Notes: generated from the sequence alone by a model not told the origin. Counted from the first letter of the stretch, positions 1 through 8,258 are shown. The stretch: 64,000 nt of DNA from Eubacterium sp. MSJ-33 (GCF_022174665.1 NZ_CP076562.1:2744525-2808524), one strand, 5' to 3'. Made by a program: numbers and translations.

Positions 1-1
1 A

Positions 2-364
2 TTTTTCGCAGAGCAGACATATTGCGGAGTCGCGGAGGATATGGACACAGGCAGAATCTACGGCATGTACATCCTGCATCCAAACAATGTAGGACGATGC
101 GGACACATCTGCAATGCAAGTTATGCGGTCGACCGGGAATCGAGAGGATTGCATATCGGCGAGAAGCTGGTGTCTGACTGTCTGGCGCAGGGTAAGGCAC
201 ATGGTTACCGCGTCTTACAGTTCAATGCGGTTGTTGCAAGTAATGTGCATGCACGACACCTGTATGAGCGGCTTGGGTTTAAACAGCTTGGCACGATACC
301 GGGTGGCTTCCGCATGATTAATGGGAGTTATGAAGATATCTGCCCATATTACCATGAGCTGTAA
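2..364 (+). CDS. GNAT-family N-acetyltransferase, 3' part
   Basis: The reading frame is open from base 2, so the gene begins before the window and only about 120 C-terminal residues are seen. The segment has the GNAT acetyl-CoA binding pattern: a beta strand with an aromatic/hydrophobic run, then R-S-R-G-L-H-I-G (a variant of the Q/RxxGxG/A pyrophosphate loop) followed by a helix, and a closing N-V-H-A-R-H-L-Y-E-R-L-G-F motif, where the family usually has N..A..LYEKxGF. The acceptor substrate cannot be predicted. The nearest internal ATG (base 41) is not a likely start because the fold needs the upstream strands. Confidence 0.85.
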   Translation, partial: FFAEQTYCGVAEDMDTGRIYGMYILHPNNVGRCGHICNASYAVDRESRGLHIGEKLVSDCLAQGKAHGYRVLQFNAVVASNVHARHLYERLGFKQLGTIPGGFRMINGSYEDICPYYHEL

Positions 365-516
365 AATTGGTAAAAACTTGTAAACTTGGTTGACGAACCA
401 GGGGAAATGGGGTAGACTACATCTTAGGTCGAGGAAGAACCATGGCGAGATCTGGTTCGGATAGATCTGGCAGTGATAAAGCTGCGAATAGAATAAAAAA
501 TTATGGAGGTGAGACT

Positions 517-618
517 ATGGACGGTTGCGATAGTACGAGTCGAGCGATACGCGGTGGAAGACATATGGATATACGAACGCAGTTGGGATATAGTCTCATT
601 TTATTTATGACGATATAA
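517..618 (+). CDS. possible 33-aa leader peptide upstream of mgtE
   Basis: An ATG sits 7 bases after a clean GGAGG (505-509) and opens a 33-codon frame that ends with TAA. It starts MDGCDSTSR and ends with the hydrophobic stretch LGYSLILFMTI. Its start codon lies in the 5' arm of one leader stem, and its 3' part runs through both arms that compete for pairing. Ribosome movement could therefore choose between the two structures and affect the terminator at 644-672. No homologue is recognised. The evidence is the strong ribosome binding site and the placement; it could still be chance. Confidence 0.45.
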   Translation: MDGCDSTSRAIRGGRHMDIRTQLGYSLILFMTI

Positions 619-643
619 CTGCGTTTAGTTTTCTGTTGTCTGA

Positions 644-672
644 ACCACCGTATGAAAGACGGTGGTATTTTT
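644..672 (+). terminator. Rho-independent terminator / attenuator before mgtE
   Basis: ACCACCGT (644-651) pairs perfectly with ACGGTGGT (659-666) over a 7-base loop and is followed by ATTTTT. It lies between the leader and the mgtE ribosome binding site, with no other gene to terminate except the short leader ORF. Confidence 0.85.
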
Positions 673-700
673 ATGCCCCGGAATAAGGAGGTAGAAGACA

Positions 701-1918
701 ATGAAGAAATGGATGAAAAGAAAGAATTACACAGCGCAGTCAAAGAAGCATTTGCGGGATAAGAATCTGCGGGAGGCAGCAAAGGTACTCTCCCTGATGG
801 AAGTCGACGATGCGGTCGATGTCCTAGACGAGGTCGATGATGCAACGAAAAAGCAGGTTGTGGATATGCTCCCGAAGGATGCCGGAAATGATATCCAGAT
901 GATCCTCTCCTACGAGGAAGACGAGATGGGTAGTCGTATGACGACGAACTATATCGTCATCCGCAGGGGCATAGATATCCGGCAGGCAATGCGCGAGCTG
1001 GTTTCACAGGCAGGTGAAAATGATAATATCGGAACCGTCTATGTATTAGACGAATCCGATAAATACTATGGCGCGATTGACCTGAAGGATCTGATCGTTG
1101 CCAGAGAAAATGATACACTGGAATCTATCATCAATACGACGTATCCATTCGTGACCGATCATGAGAAAATCGAGGATTGTATTGACGAACTGGTGGATTA
1201 CGCAGAGGATTCCATTCCGGTTTTATCTGAGACAAAGGAATTGCTCGGTGTTATCACCGCACAGGATGTCGTAGAGGCTGTCGATGATGAGATGGGCGAG
1301 GATTACGCAAAACTCGCTGGTTTGACAGACGAGGAGGATTTGAGAGAAACTACAAAGGAAAGCATGAAGAAACGATTGCCATGGTTGATTATCTTATTGT
1401 TCCTTGGCATGGGTGTGTCTTCCGTTGTAGGAGCTTTTGAAGCGGTTGTCGCTGTGCTTCCGATTGTGATGTGCTTCCAGTCGTTGATTCTGGACATGGC
1501 AGGGAATGTAGGAACACAGTCGCTGGCGGTTACGATTCGTGTATTGATGGATGAGAACCTGACTGGTAAGCAGAAGCTGCATCTCGTATGGAAGGAGATG
1601 AAAGTCGGTTTTGTAAATGGCTTGTTGCTCGGCTCTCTGGCATTTGTATTTATCGGCATCTACATCGCCTGCTTCAAGCACAATGCATGGCTGCATGCAT
1701 TCCTGATTTCCGGTTGCGTAGGTGTATCACTGATGGTTGCCATGGTGATTTCAAGTCTGGTTGGAACCTTGATTCCGATTTTCTTCCACAAGATCAAGAT
1801 TGATCCGGCAGTTGCATCCGGTCCACTGATCACAACGGTCAACGACCTTGTAGCAGTCGTAACGTACTATGGACTGGCATGGCTGTTCTTGATCCGGATC
1901 ATGCAGATTGTTTCGTAG
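701..1918 (+). CDS. mgtE: magnesium transporter MgtE
   Basis: A homodimeric Mg2+ channel of the plasma membrane, 405 aa (family about 450). The N-terminal superhelical domain is short (about residues 10-75). Tandem CBS domains follow (about 80-205), ending in the acidic stretch VVEAVDDEMGEDY, which senses cytosolic Mg2+ in the family. A connecting helix and five membrane segments complete it. Family signatures are seen: D-M-A-G-N-V-G-T-Q-S in the second membrane segment and DPAVASGPLITTVNDL (368-383), whose first Asp lines the pore. AAGGAGG nine bases upstream fixes the start. The reduced N domain may alter gating. Expression probably depends on the structured leader just upstream. Confidence 0.96.
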   Translation: MKKWMKRKNYTAQSKKHLRDKNLREAAKVLSLMEVDDAVDVLDEVDDATKKQVVDMLPKDAGNDIQMILSYEEDEMGSRMTTNYIVIRRGIDIRQAMRELVSQAGENDNIGTVYVLDESDKYYGAIDLKDLIVARENDTLESIINTTYPFVTDHEKIEDCIDELVDYAEDSIPVLSETKELLGVITAQDVVEAVDDEMGEDYAKLAGLTDEEDLRETTKESMKKRLPWLIILLFLGMGVSSVVGAFEAVVAVLPIVMCFQSLILDMAGNVGTQSLAVTIRVLMDENLTGKQKLHLVWKEMKVGFVNGLLLGSLAFVFIGIYIACFKHNAWLHAFLISGCVGVSLMVAMVISSLVGTLIPIFFHKIKIDPAVASGPLITTVNDLVAVVTYYGLAWLFLIRIMQIVS

Positions 1919-2012
1919 GGAAGCTGTGAGAAAACTGGATTCGGGAGTTTATATGCTTTTATTACAAGACGTCAAATAGTCAAATAAATGAAAAAAATAA
2001 AAAGCGAATTGC

Positions 2013-2040
2013 TTGAAAAATATTTTATGCATGTTAAAAT
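2013..2040 (+). promoter_or_regulatory. candidate promoter for the marR-ABC operon
   Basis: TTGAAA (2013-2018), 16 bases, TAAAAT (2035-2040). The predicted start point falls inside the inverted repeat at 2043-2088, so a protein bound there would block it. This is sequence pattern only. Confidence 0.4.
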
Positions 2041-2042
2041 AT

Positions 2043-2093
2043 AGTTCGGTTGTGAATTGTTTGATTACGAACAATCCATAACCGAACTTTTTT
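2043..2093 (+). terminator. strong hairpin with U-tract downstream of mgtE; contains an operator-like dyad
   Basis: A 19-bp stem (2043-2061 with 2070-2088, two G-U pairs) followed by TTTTTT. It can end mgtE transcription. Its tip holds ATTGTT...AACAAT (2056-2061 and 2070-2075), the kind of dyad bound by MarR proteins. It also overlaps the start point predicted from the TTGAAA/TAAAAT promoter. Terminator, operator, or both. Confidence 0.7.
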
Positions 2094-2243
2094 ATCTAAT
2101 AAAATGAGGATGATAGGGATATCATTTGAAAATGAAATTAGAGACTATATAGATCTGTTATATGTAGATGAAACAGGCTGTATGGCGCAGACAATCTGTT
2201 GCAATACAGAACGTTGGGAAGATACTACTAAAGGAGGGAATTC

Positions 2244-2714
2244 ATGGACGATTGGAAACACGATCATCTGGGAAATCAGATCATCATATTATCAAACCAG
2301 GTAAAACATTATCTGCATCAGGCAGCGGAAGTGGAAGGCATCAGCGGTTCTCAGAGCCGGATCCTGCATTACATTTCCGAATTCAGTAAGAAGACAGAAG
2401 TATATCAGAAGGATGTGGAAGAATTCTTCTATCTGCGCCGGTCTACCGTCACCCAGACGTTACAGGCGATGGAGAAGAACGGACTTATCAGGCGTTCCAG
2501 CGTTGCCAGAGATGCACGTCTGAAGAAACTGGAACTGACCGGAGCGGGGCAGGCACTCGAAGAAAAAATCCATACACGCGTGATGCAGATGGAACAGCGC
2601 CTGAGAGACTGCTTATCCGAGGAAGAAATCACACAGTTTTTATCAATTACAGATAAGCTTGGAGCTGAATTGACAAGCCTTGGAGCACCGGAAATCAAGC
2701 AAGCCTGTAAGTAA
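2244..2714 (+). CDS. MarR-family transcriptional regulator
   Basis: 156 aa. The winged helix-turn-helix is clear: EVYQKDVEEFFYLRRSTVTQTL (recognition helix around residues 60-75), then a wing with SSVARDARLKKLELT, where MarR proteins carry the conserved D-x-R. Flanking helices give dimerisation. AAGGAGG 7 bases upstream sets the ATG. It is followed by two ABC exporter genes, a standard Clostridia arrangement in which the MarR protein represses its own efflux operon until a toxic compound binds. The dyad at 2056-2075 is the obvious operator candidate. The ligand is unknown. Confidence 0.92.
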   Translation: MDDWKHDHLGNQIIILSNQVKHYLHQAAEVEGISGSQSRILHYISEFSKKTEVYQKDVEEFFYLRRSTVTQTLQAMEKNGLIRRSSVARDARLKKLELTGAGQALEEKIHTRVMQMEQRLRDCLSEEEITQFLSITDKLGAELTSLGAPEIKQACK

Positions 2715-2762
2715 CCACAAGGTCACTTGGCTTGCTTTCCTATGATTAAGAGAGTGAGCGAC

Positions 2763-3018
2763 ATGATGCAATTTGTAAATGTTTATATTCAATTCTGGAA
2801 ATATAGATATGTTTGGAACTTAGAAGTACTTGATGTTCTGTAAGTAATCAGCAATGTTTGAACACGATGTTCAAACAAGCCGCCATTGAGCCACGGATGG
2901 CGAATTGGCGGCGGTTGCGTGCAGGCGTACTGTGTGAATCAGAACATCTAGCACTTCTTAGTTTCAATACATCATATATTACCAGAATTGAATATAGACA
3001 TATATACAAATGCATCAT
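2763..3018. repeat. family A long-hairpin element, copy 1
   Basis: About 256 bp forming one very long imperfect hairpin. Outer arms: 2763-2796 pair with 2982-3018 (for example TATATTCAATTCTGG, broken only by local offsets, with CCAGAATTGAATATA). A middle stem pairs GAACTTAGAAGTACT (2816-2830) with the opposite arm near 2951-2966. The core holds two hairpins: GTTTGAAC/GTTCAAAC (2856-2873) and GCCGCCA/TGGCGGC (2879-2912). A second copy is at 46618-46915, with compensated changes in both core hairpins and quite different outer arms. It lies between marR and the ABC genes and ends 33 bases before the ABC start codon. No coding capacity. Confidence 0.85.
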
Positions 3019-3050
3019 GGACAAAATTGAAGCATAAGAAAGGAGACAAC

Positions 3051-4838
3051 ATGTTAAAGACGTTAGGAAAACAAATCAAAGAATTCAAAGCCGCGTCCAT
3101 CGCAACCCCACTGTTCATGCTGCTGGAAGTTCTGATGGAAACGCTCGTCCCATTCCTGATGGCATCCATCATTGACGATGGTGTCAACGTGCCGGGTGGC
3201 GACATCCATCATATCTGCGTAGTCGGTGCATGGATGATCGTGGCAGCGGCAGTCGGACTATTTGCGGGACTTATGGGAGGCCGTTACGGTGCATATGCAT
3301 CTGCCGGTTTTGCGAAGAATCTGCGGCAGGCGATGTATTATAATATCCAGACATTTTCATTTACAAACATTGACAAGTACAGTACCGCCGGACTGGTGAC
3401 TCGTATGACGACCGATGTGACGAATGTGCAGAACTCCTACATGATGCTCCTGCGTATGGGTATGCGCGCTCCGGCGAGCATGATCTGCGCGATGGTAGCC
3501 GCATTTTTGATCAATGCAAGAATCGCAAGCATTTACCTGGTTGCAGTTATTTTGCTTGGCATAGTATTGCAGTTCATTATCCGCAAGGCAAATAAATATT
3601 TCAATATCGTATTTGAAAAGTACGACGACTTAAATGCGAGCGTGCAGGAGAATGTATCGGCAATCCGTGTAGTTAAGGCATATGTCCGCGAGGAGTATGA
3701 GACAAATAAATTCGCACAAGCAAGCGCGAAGCTTTACAACATGTTTGTGCGGGCAGAGAGCATCATCGCCTGCAATATGCCGGTCATGATGTTCACGGTA
3801 TATAGCTGCATCCTGTTAATCAGCTGGGTCGGTGCGCATATGATCGTGAGTGATATGCTTACCACAGGCAACCTGATGAGTCTGCTTGCATACTGCATGA
3901 ATATCCTGATGAGCCTGATGATGCTTTCGATGGTATTCGTCATGATCAGTATGAGTATGGCGAGCGCGAGACGTATCGCAGAGGTTATCAACGAGGATAC
4001 GACCTTGAACAATCCGGAGCAGCCGGATATGGAAGTGACAGATGGAAGCGTGGAGTTCGATCACGTATATTTCCGTTACAAGGAGACGGCGAAGGATTTC
4101 GTATTGAAGGATATCAATGTAGCGATTAAATCGGGTGAGACGATCGGCATCATCGGTGGAACCGGTAGCGCGAAGACGAGCCTTGTCAGCCTGATCAGCC
4201 GTCTGTATGATGTGTCGAAGGGCAGCGTCAGAGTTGGCGGCAAAGATGTCCGGGAATACGACATGGAGACACTTCGAAATGAAGTTGCCGTTGTATTGCA
4301 GAAGAATACATTGTTTAGTGGAACAATCTACGAGAATCTCCGCTGGGGTGACAAGGATGCTACCGACGAGATGTGCAGACGTGCGTGTGAGCTTGCCTGC
4401 GCCGATGAATTCATCGAGAAGATGCCGGATGGCTACAACACATATATCGAGCAGGGTGGTTCGAATGTGTCCGGTGGACAAAAGCAGCGTCTGTGTATTG
4501 CGCGTGCATTATTGAAGAATCCGAAGATCCTAATCTTAGATGATTCGACAAGTGCGGTTGATACGGCAACGGATGCGAAGATCCGTGCGGCATTCGCAAC
4601 CGAGATTCCAAACACAACGAAGATTATCATTGCGCAGCGTATCTCCAGTGTGGAGCATGCTGACCGGATCATCGTAATGAACGAGGGTGAAATCAACGGT
4701 ATTGGAACGCATGAAGAGCTGCTTGCCGAAAATGATATTTACCGCGAGGTATATGAGTCACAAAACGGTGGCGGCGCCAATGCTGATTTTGATGATGAGG
4801 CGCCTGTTGCGACGAAGGAGGTGAATCAGCATGCGTAA
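3051..4838 (+). CDS. heterodimeric ABC exporter, subunit with degenerate ATP site
   Basis: 595 aa, an ABC half-transporter with six membrane helices (about 1-310) and a nucleotide-binding domain. Walker A is GGTGSAKTS and the signature is NVSGGQKQR. Walker B reads LILDDSTSAVD, with Asp in place of the catalytic Glu, and the H-loop reads IIIAQRISSV, with Gln in place of His. These are the usual marks of the degenerate site in heterodimeric exporters of the BmrC/TM287 kind. The ATG at 3051 follows AGAAAGGAG; a longer frame from 2988 would start inside the hairpin repeat. The stop overlaps the next start by 8 bases, so the two subunits are translationally coupled. Likely multidrug efflux under MarR control; substrate unknown. 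Confidence 0.94.
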   Translation: MLKTLGKQIKEFKAASIATPLFMLLEVLMETLVPFLMASIIDDGVNVPGGDIHHICVVGAWMIVAAAVGLFAGLMGGRYGAYASAGFAKNLRQAMYYNIQTFSFTNIDKYSTAGLVTRMTTDVTNVQNSYMMLLRMGMRAPASMICAMVAAFLINARIASIYLVAVILLGIVLQFIIRKANKYFNIVFEKYDDLNASVQENVSAIRVVKAYVREEYETNKFAQASAKLYNMFVRAESIIACNMPVMMFTVYSCILLISWVGAHMIVSDMLTTGNLMSLLAYCMNILMSLMMLSMVFVMISMSMASARRIAEVINEDTTLNNPEQPDMEVTDGSVEFDHVYFRYKETAKDFVLKDINVAIKSGETIGIIGGTGSAKTSLVSLISRLYDVSKGSVRVGGKDVREYDMETLRNEVAVVLQKNTLFSGTIYENLRWGDKDATDEMCRRACELACADEFIEKMPDGYNTYIEQGGSNVSGGQKQRLCIARALLKNPKILILDDSTSAVDTATDAKIRAAFATEIPNTTKIIIAQRISSVEHADRIIVMNEGEINGIGTHEELLAENDIYREVYESQNGGGANADFDDEAPVATKEVNQHA

Positions 4839-6714
4839 TCAAAGAGGAAAAGGACCGGAGAATCCGGGCAAGCTTCTGAAGCGGTTGATGGGAATGCTGA
4901 TGAAGCATTATGGCGCAGCGATTATTATCGTTGCAATCTGTATCATCATCAACGTTCTTGCAAATGTACAGGGAACGATGTTCATGCAGCGGTTAATCGA
5001 CGACTATATCACACCGCTGTTAAAGAGTGAGACGAAGAATTACACACCATTGCTCCATGCAATCGGACGTGTCGCATGCTTCTATGGGATCGGAATTATT
5101 GCTTCGTATTCCTATAACCGAATCATGGTTAATGTCACACAGGGAATGCTGAAAACATTCCGTGATTCGATGTTCACGAAGATGGAGCAGCTTCCAATCA
5201 AATATTTCGACACCCATGCGCACGGCGATATCATGTCCATGTATACAAATGATACGGATACGCTGCGCCAGATGATCAGCCAGTCGATGCCACAGCTTTT
5301 CAATAGTGCGATTACGATTATCAGTACGACCGTCTGTATGTTTATGCTGAACATTCCGCTTACGGCGCTGACATTTTTCATGGTCGGAATTATGCTGGTA
5401 CTGACAAGAAAGATCGGCGGACTTTCCGCGAAGCATTTCATTGCGCAGCAGAAGGATATCGGTACGGTCAATGGCTACATCGAAGAGATGATGCAGGGAC
5501 AGCGTGTGGTCAAGGTATTCTGCCACGAGGAAGAGAGTAAGGAAGCATTTGACAAGCTGAACGATGCTTTGTGCGAGAGCTCCTACAAGGCAAATAACTA
5601 TTCGAATATTTTAGGACCGATCAATGCACAGCTTGGAAATATCAGCTATGTGCTCTGTGCGATCGTCGGTGGTATGCTGGCGATTGGAAATGTCGGCGGA
5701 TTCACGCTGGGCGGACTGGCAAGCTTCCTGACATTTAACAAGAACTTCAACATGCCGATCAACCAGATCAGTATGCAGATCAATGCGATCGTGATGGCAC
5801 TTGCCGGAGCGGAACGAATCTTCAATCTGTTGGACGAAGAGCCGGAAGTGGACGAGGGTTATGTCGAGCTTGTGAATGCAAAACGTGAAAATGGACAGCT
5901 TGTGCCAAGTGAGAAGCGTACCGGACTCTGGGCGTGGGCGCACAAGCATACAAATGGCGATCCGACAACCTATGTGGAACTGAAAGGTGACGTTGTGTTT
6001 GACGACGTGGACTTCGGGTATAACGATGATAAGATTGTGCTGCACAATGTTTCGATGTTTGCACAGCCGGGACAAAAGCTTGCGTTCGTCGGTTCGACCG
6101 GAGCTGGAAAGACGACGATCACGAATCTGATCAATCGGTTCTACGATATTCAGGATGGAAAAATCCGGTACGATGGAATCAATATCAACAAGATCAAGAA
6201 AGCAGATCTGCGAAGATCACTCGGCATCGTATTGCAGGATACGCATCTGTTCAGCATGAGCGTGCGGGAGAATATCCGCTATGGACGGCTTGATGCGACA
6301 GACGAAGAAGTCGAGGCAGCCGCAAAGCTTGCGAATGCCGACGGATTCATCCGCCGTCTGCCGCAGGGCTATGATACCGTTCTGACCGGGGATGGCGCAA
6401 ACTTGAGTCAGGGACAGCGGCAGCTTCTCGCCATTGCGCGGGCGGCGATCGCCGATCCACCGGCGCTTATCTTGGATGAAGCGACAAGCTCGATCGATAC
6501 ACGAACCGAGCGTCTTGTACAGGATGGTATGGACAAGCTGATGCACGGAAGAACGACATTTGTAATTGCGCATCGACTCTCCACAATTCGCAACAGCGAC
6601 TGTATTATGGTACTCGAACAGGGACGTATCATTGAGCGTGGAACGCACGAAGAACTGCTCGAAAAGAAGGGCAGATATTACCAGTTGTATACTGGAAATG
6701 CAGTGCTGGCGTAG
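4831..6714 (+). CDS. heterodimeric ABC exporter, catalytic subunit
   Basis: 627 aa. Six membrane helices (about residues 30-330), an insertion rich in charged residues (about 350-385), then an ATPase domain with a consensus site: Walker A GSTGAGKTT, signature NLSQGQRQ, Walker B LILDEATSSID with the catalytic Glu, and H-loop FVIAHRLSTI. With the preceding degenerate subunit this makes one consensus and one degenerate ATP site, the BmrD/TM288 type. It starts in the stop region of the first subunit (8-base overlap). The operon ends at the terminator at 6723-6755. Confidence 0.95.
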   Translation: MRNQRGKGPENPGKLLKRLMGMLMKHYGAAIIIVAICIIINVLANVQGTMFMQRLIDDYITPLLKSETKNYTPLLHAIGRVACFYGIGIIASYSYNRIMVNVTQGMLKTFRDSMFTKMEQLPIKYFDTHAHGDIMSMYTNDTDTLRQMISQSMPQLFNSAITIISTTVCMFMLNIPLTALTFFMVGIMLVLTRKIGGLSAKHFIAQQKDIGTVNGYIEEMMQGQRVVKVFCHEEESKEAFDKLNDALCESSYKANNYSNILGPINAQLGNISYVLCAIVGGMLAIGNVGGFTLGGLASFLTFNKNFNMPINQISMQINAIVMALAGAERIFNLLDEEPEVDEGYVELVNAKRENGQLVPSEKRTGLWAWAHKHTNGDPTTYVELKGDVVFDDVDFGYNDDKIVLHNVSMFAQPGQKLAFVGSTGAGKTTITNLINRFYDIQDGKIRYDGININKIKKADLRRSLGIVLQDTHLFSMSVRENIRYGRLDATDEEVEAAAKLANADGFIRRLPQGYDTVLTGDGANLSQGQRQLLAIARAAIADPPALILDEATSSIDTRTERLVQDGMDKLMHGRTTFVIAHRLSTIRNSDCIMVLEQGRIIERGTHEELLEKKGRYYQLYTGNAVLA

Positions 6715-6722
6715 GAATATTA

Positions 6723-6755
6723 ACAGTCATGGGCTTTGGGCTCGTGGCTGTTTTT
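6723..6755 (+). terminator. terminator of the ABC exporter operon
   Basis: A 12-bp stem, ACAGTCATGGGC with GCTCGTGGCTGT (with G-U pairs), a TTTG loop, then a T run, starting nine bases after the stop codon. Confidence 0.75.
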
Positions 6756-6765
6756 GTGTTTGGGA

Positions 6766-6955
6766 GTAGAAGTAGGAGCAAAGCAAGTAAAAAAGGGAAG
6801 GTTGCTCCAAATGGGAAATTTAGTGGTAAGTGGAAGTAGGAGCAAAGTAAGTGGAAAAGGGAAGGTTGCTCCAAGAGGGGAATTTATTGGTAAGTGGAAG
6901 TAGGAGCAAAGCAAGTGGAAAAGGAAAGGTTGCTCCAAAGAGGAAATTTACAGGA
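6766..6955. repeat. 64-bp tandem repeat, family C, three units
   Basis: Three tandem units begin at 6766, 6830 and 6894, a 64-base period. Each carries AGTAGGAGCAAAG and, some 20 bases later, GGTTGCTCCAA, so each can form a GGAGCAA/TTGCTCC hairpin. The same motif with the same period recurs at 22447-22680. The 342-base gap contains nothing else apart from the terminator before it and a short AT-rich stretch before the macro-domain gene. Confidence 0.85.
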
Positions 6956-7056
6956 ATGAAAAGATAGTAGAAAACTTTACCAAGGAAGACGGAAGTAGTA
7001 AAATAAAAAAATAATCTTAGAAAATATACAAAAGTTCCCTTGATTGGAGATAGAAG

Positions 7057-8208
7057 ATGCCATTTAAGATAGTCAGAAATGATATAACGAAGATGCGGTG
7101 CGATGCGATCGTGAATACTGCGAATACAAAGCCAATTATAGGAAGTGGCTGCGATTATGCGGTCTATAAGGCAGCGGGAAAGCGGCGGTTGTCAGAATAC
7201 CGGGAGAAAAATATCGGTGAGGTCCCGGAGGGAGACGTATTCCTGACACCGGGATTCCGGTTGCCGGCGCGTTATATCATCCATGCGGTCAGTCCGCTTT
7301 ATATTGATGGGGCGCATGGAGAGGAAGAAAAGCTGAGGGTCTGCTATCGGAAGAGTCTGTCGCTGGCGTGGGAACAGCGATGCCGGTCCATTGCATTTCC
7401 AGTGATTTCAACCGGAAGCTTTGGTTATCCGAAGGAAGAAGGTATCCGCATTGCTGCGGATGAGATTCAGGCATTTTTGCAGGATCATGAGATGCTTATC
7501 TACCTGGTTGTATTTGATGCGCAGTCAGCACGATACGGAAAACGATTCGACAAAGACCTGCAGGCATATATTGACGAGAACTATGTCGATGCAAAACATC
7601 ATGAAGAATATAGCGTGCAGACGATGGCGTTGCGGCGTGACCTGGACGATGCAATCTGTCAGCCTGGTGAGACGGAACTAGACGATGCACTCCGCCAGCC
7701 TGATGGGACGGACTTGGACGATGAATCGTTCTCGCCTTATGGAGACGATCTGTATAAGGACAATCTATACGAGGACGATCTGTATGAGGAGGATTCCGAC
7801 GAAGATTCCGAGGAAGAAAATGAGTTCACAGAACTGGATGAGAGCAAATTAGAAGAACGCATGAAGCATCTGACGGATTCCTTTTCGGAATATCTGCTCT
7901 ATCTGATCGAAGAGAAAGGCATGACGAATGCGGATGTCTACAAGCGGGCGCTCGTGGATAAGAAGACATTTTCGAAGATAAAAAATCATACAGATTATCA
8001 TCCGCAGAAGATGACTGCAATGTGTCTGTGCATGGGTGCAAAGCTTAATTTGGATGAGACGAGAGATCTGCTTGCGCGTGCAGGATATGCATTAAGCCCG
8101 TGCGATAAGACGGACATTATCTTCTCTTATTTCATAGAAAATCAAATCTACGATATGATTGAGTTAGATATCCAGTTAGAGGAGCATGGACTTTCATGCC
8201 TGATCTGA
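7057..8208 (+). CDS. macro-domain protein with acidic linker and C-terminal helical domain
   Basis: 383 aa in three parts. Residues 1-180 are a macro domain: NDITKMRCDAIVNTANT (the ADP-ribose binding loop) and PVISTGSFGYPKEEG (the second phosphate loop). Residues about 205-270 are a very acidic Asp/Glu/Tyr linker with short repeats. The last 110 residues (LEERMKHLTDSF...) form a helical domain with a look of helix-turn-helix: MTNADVYKRALVDKKTFSKIKN. Macro domains bind or remove ADP-ribose or make O-acetyl-ADP-ribose products. The next gene encodes a vWA protein. The joint function is unknown; ADP-ribose signalling or stress response is an inference. Confidence 0.88.
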   Translation: MPFKIVRNDITKMRCDAIVNTANTKPIIGSGCDYAVYKAAGKRRLSEYREKNIGEVPEGDVFLTPGFRLPARYIIHAVSPLYIDGAHGEEEKLRVCYRKSLSLAWEQRCRSIAFPVISTGSFGYPKEEGIRIAADEIQAFLQDHEMLIYLVVFDAQSARYGKRFDKDLQAYIDENYVDAKHHEEYSVQTMALRRDLDDAICQPGETELDDALRQPDGTDLDDESFSPYGDDLYKDNLYEDDLYEEDSDEDSEEENEFTELDESKLEERMKHLTDSFSEYLLYLIEEKGMTNADVYKRALVDKKTFSKIKNHTDYHPQKMTAMCLCMGAKLNLDETRDLLARAGYALSPCDKTDIIFSYFIENQIYDMIELDIQLEEHGLSCLI

Positions 8209-8252
8209 TATATAGACAGAGGAGCATGAACTTCTGTGTCTGATCAAATATA
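8178..8252 (+). repeat. 40-bp tandem duplication at the 3' end of the macro-domain gene
   Basis: AGAGGAGCATG at 8178 recurs at 8218 with similar flanks (ACTT..TG.CTGATC..ATATA), giving two diverged 40-base units. The first spans the end of the coding region and the stop codon, the second lies just after it. Confidence 0.7.
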
Positions 8253-8258
8253 TTATAT

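Larger units (their letters stand above)
388..672 (+). promoter_or_regulatory. mgtE leader with competing hairpins and an intrinsic terminator
   Basis: The 336-base gap before mgtE is rich in secondary structure. TGAGACTAT (510-518) pairs with ATAGTCTCA (590-598). AACGCAGTT (576-584) pairs with AACTGCGTT (617-625). The two stems cross, so they are either mutually exclusive or form a pseudoknot. A perfect terminator follows at 644-672, 28 bases before the mgtE ATG. A terminator placed between a structured leader and its gene is the usual layout of attenuation. Magnesium transporter genes in Firmicutes often carry the M-box riboswitch, but I could not find its conserved core here, so the ligand or signal is unknown. 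Confidence 0.6.

Noticed and set aside
388-600. M-box (ykoK) magnesium riboswitch before mgtE
   Set aside because: The position is right, but the conserved core (GUUAGGUGAGGCUCC and the later GUGCUAAAGCUC) is not found; only short chance resemblances (CTTAGGTCGAGG, GTGATAAAGCTG) occur, about 70 bases apart in place of about 165.
2104-2304. Small ORF upstream of marR
   Set aside because: It overlaps marR in another frame, has no good ribosome binding site and gives no recognisable protein.
2988-3050. Upstream start for the first ABC subunit
   Set aside because: The extra 21 codons translate the arm of a repeat element and lack a ribosome binding site, whereas ATG 3051 has AGAAAGGAG.
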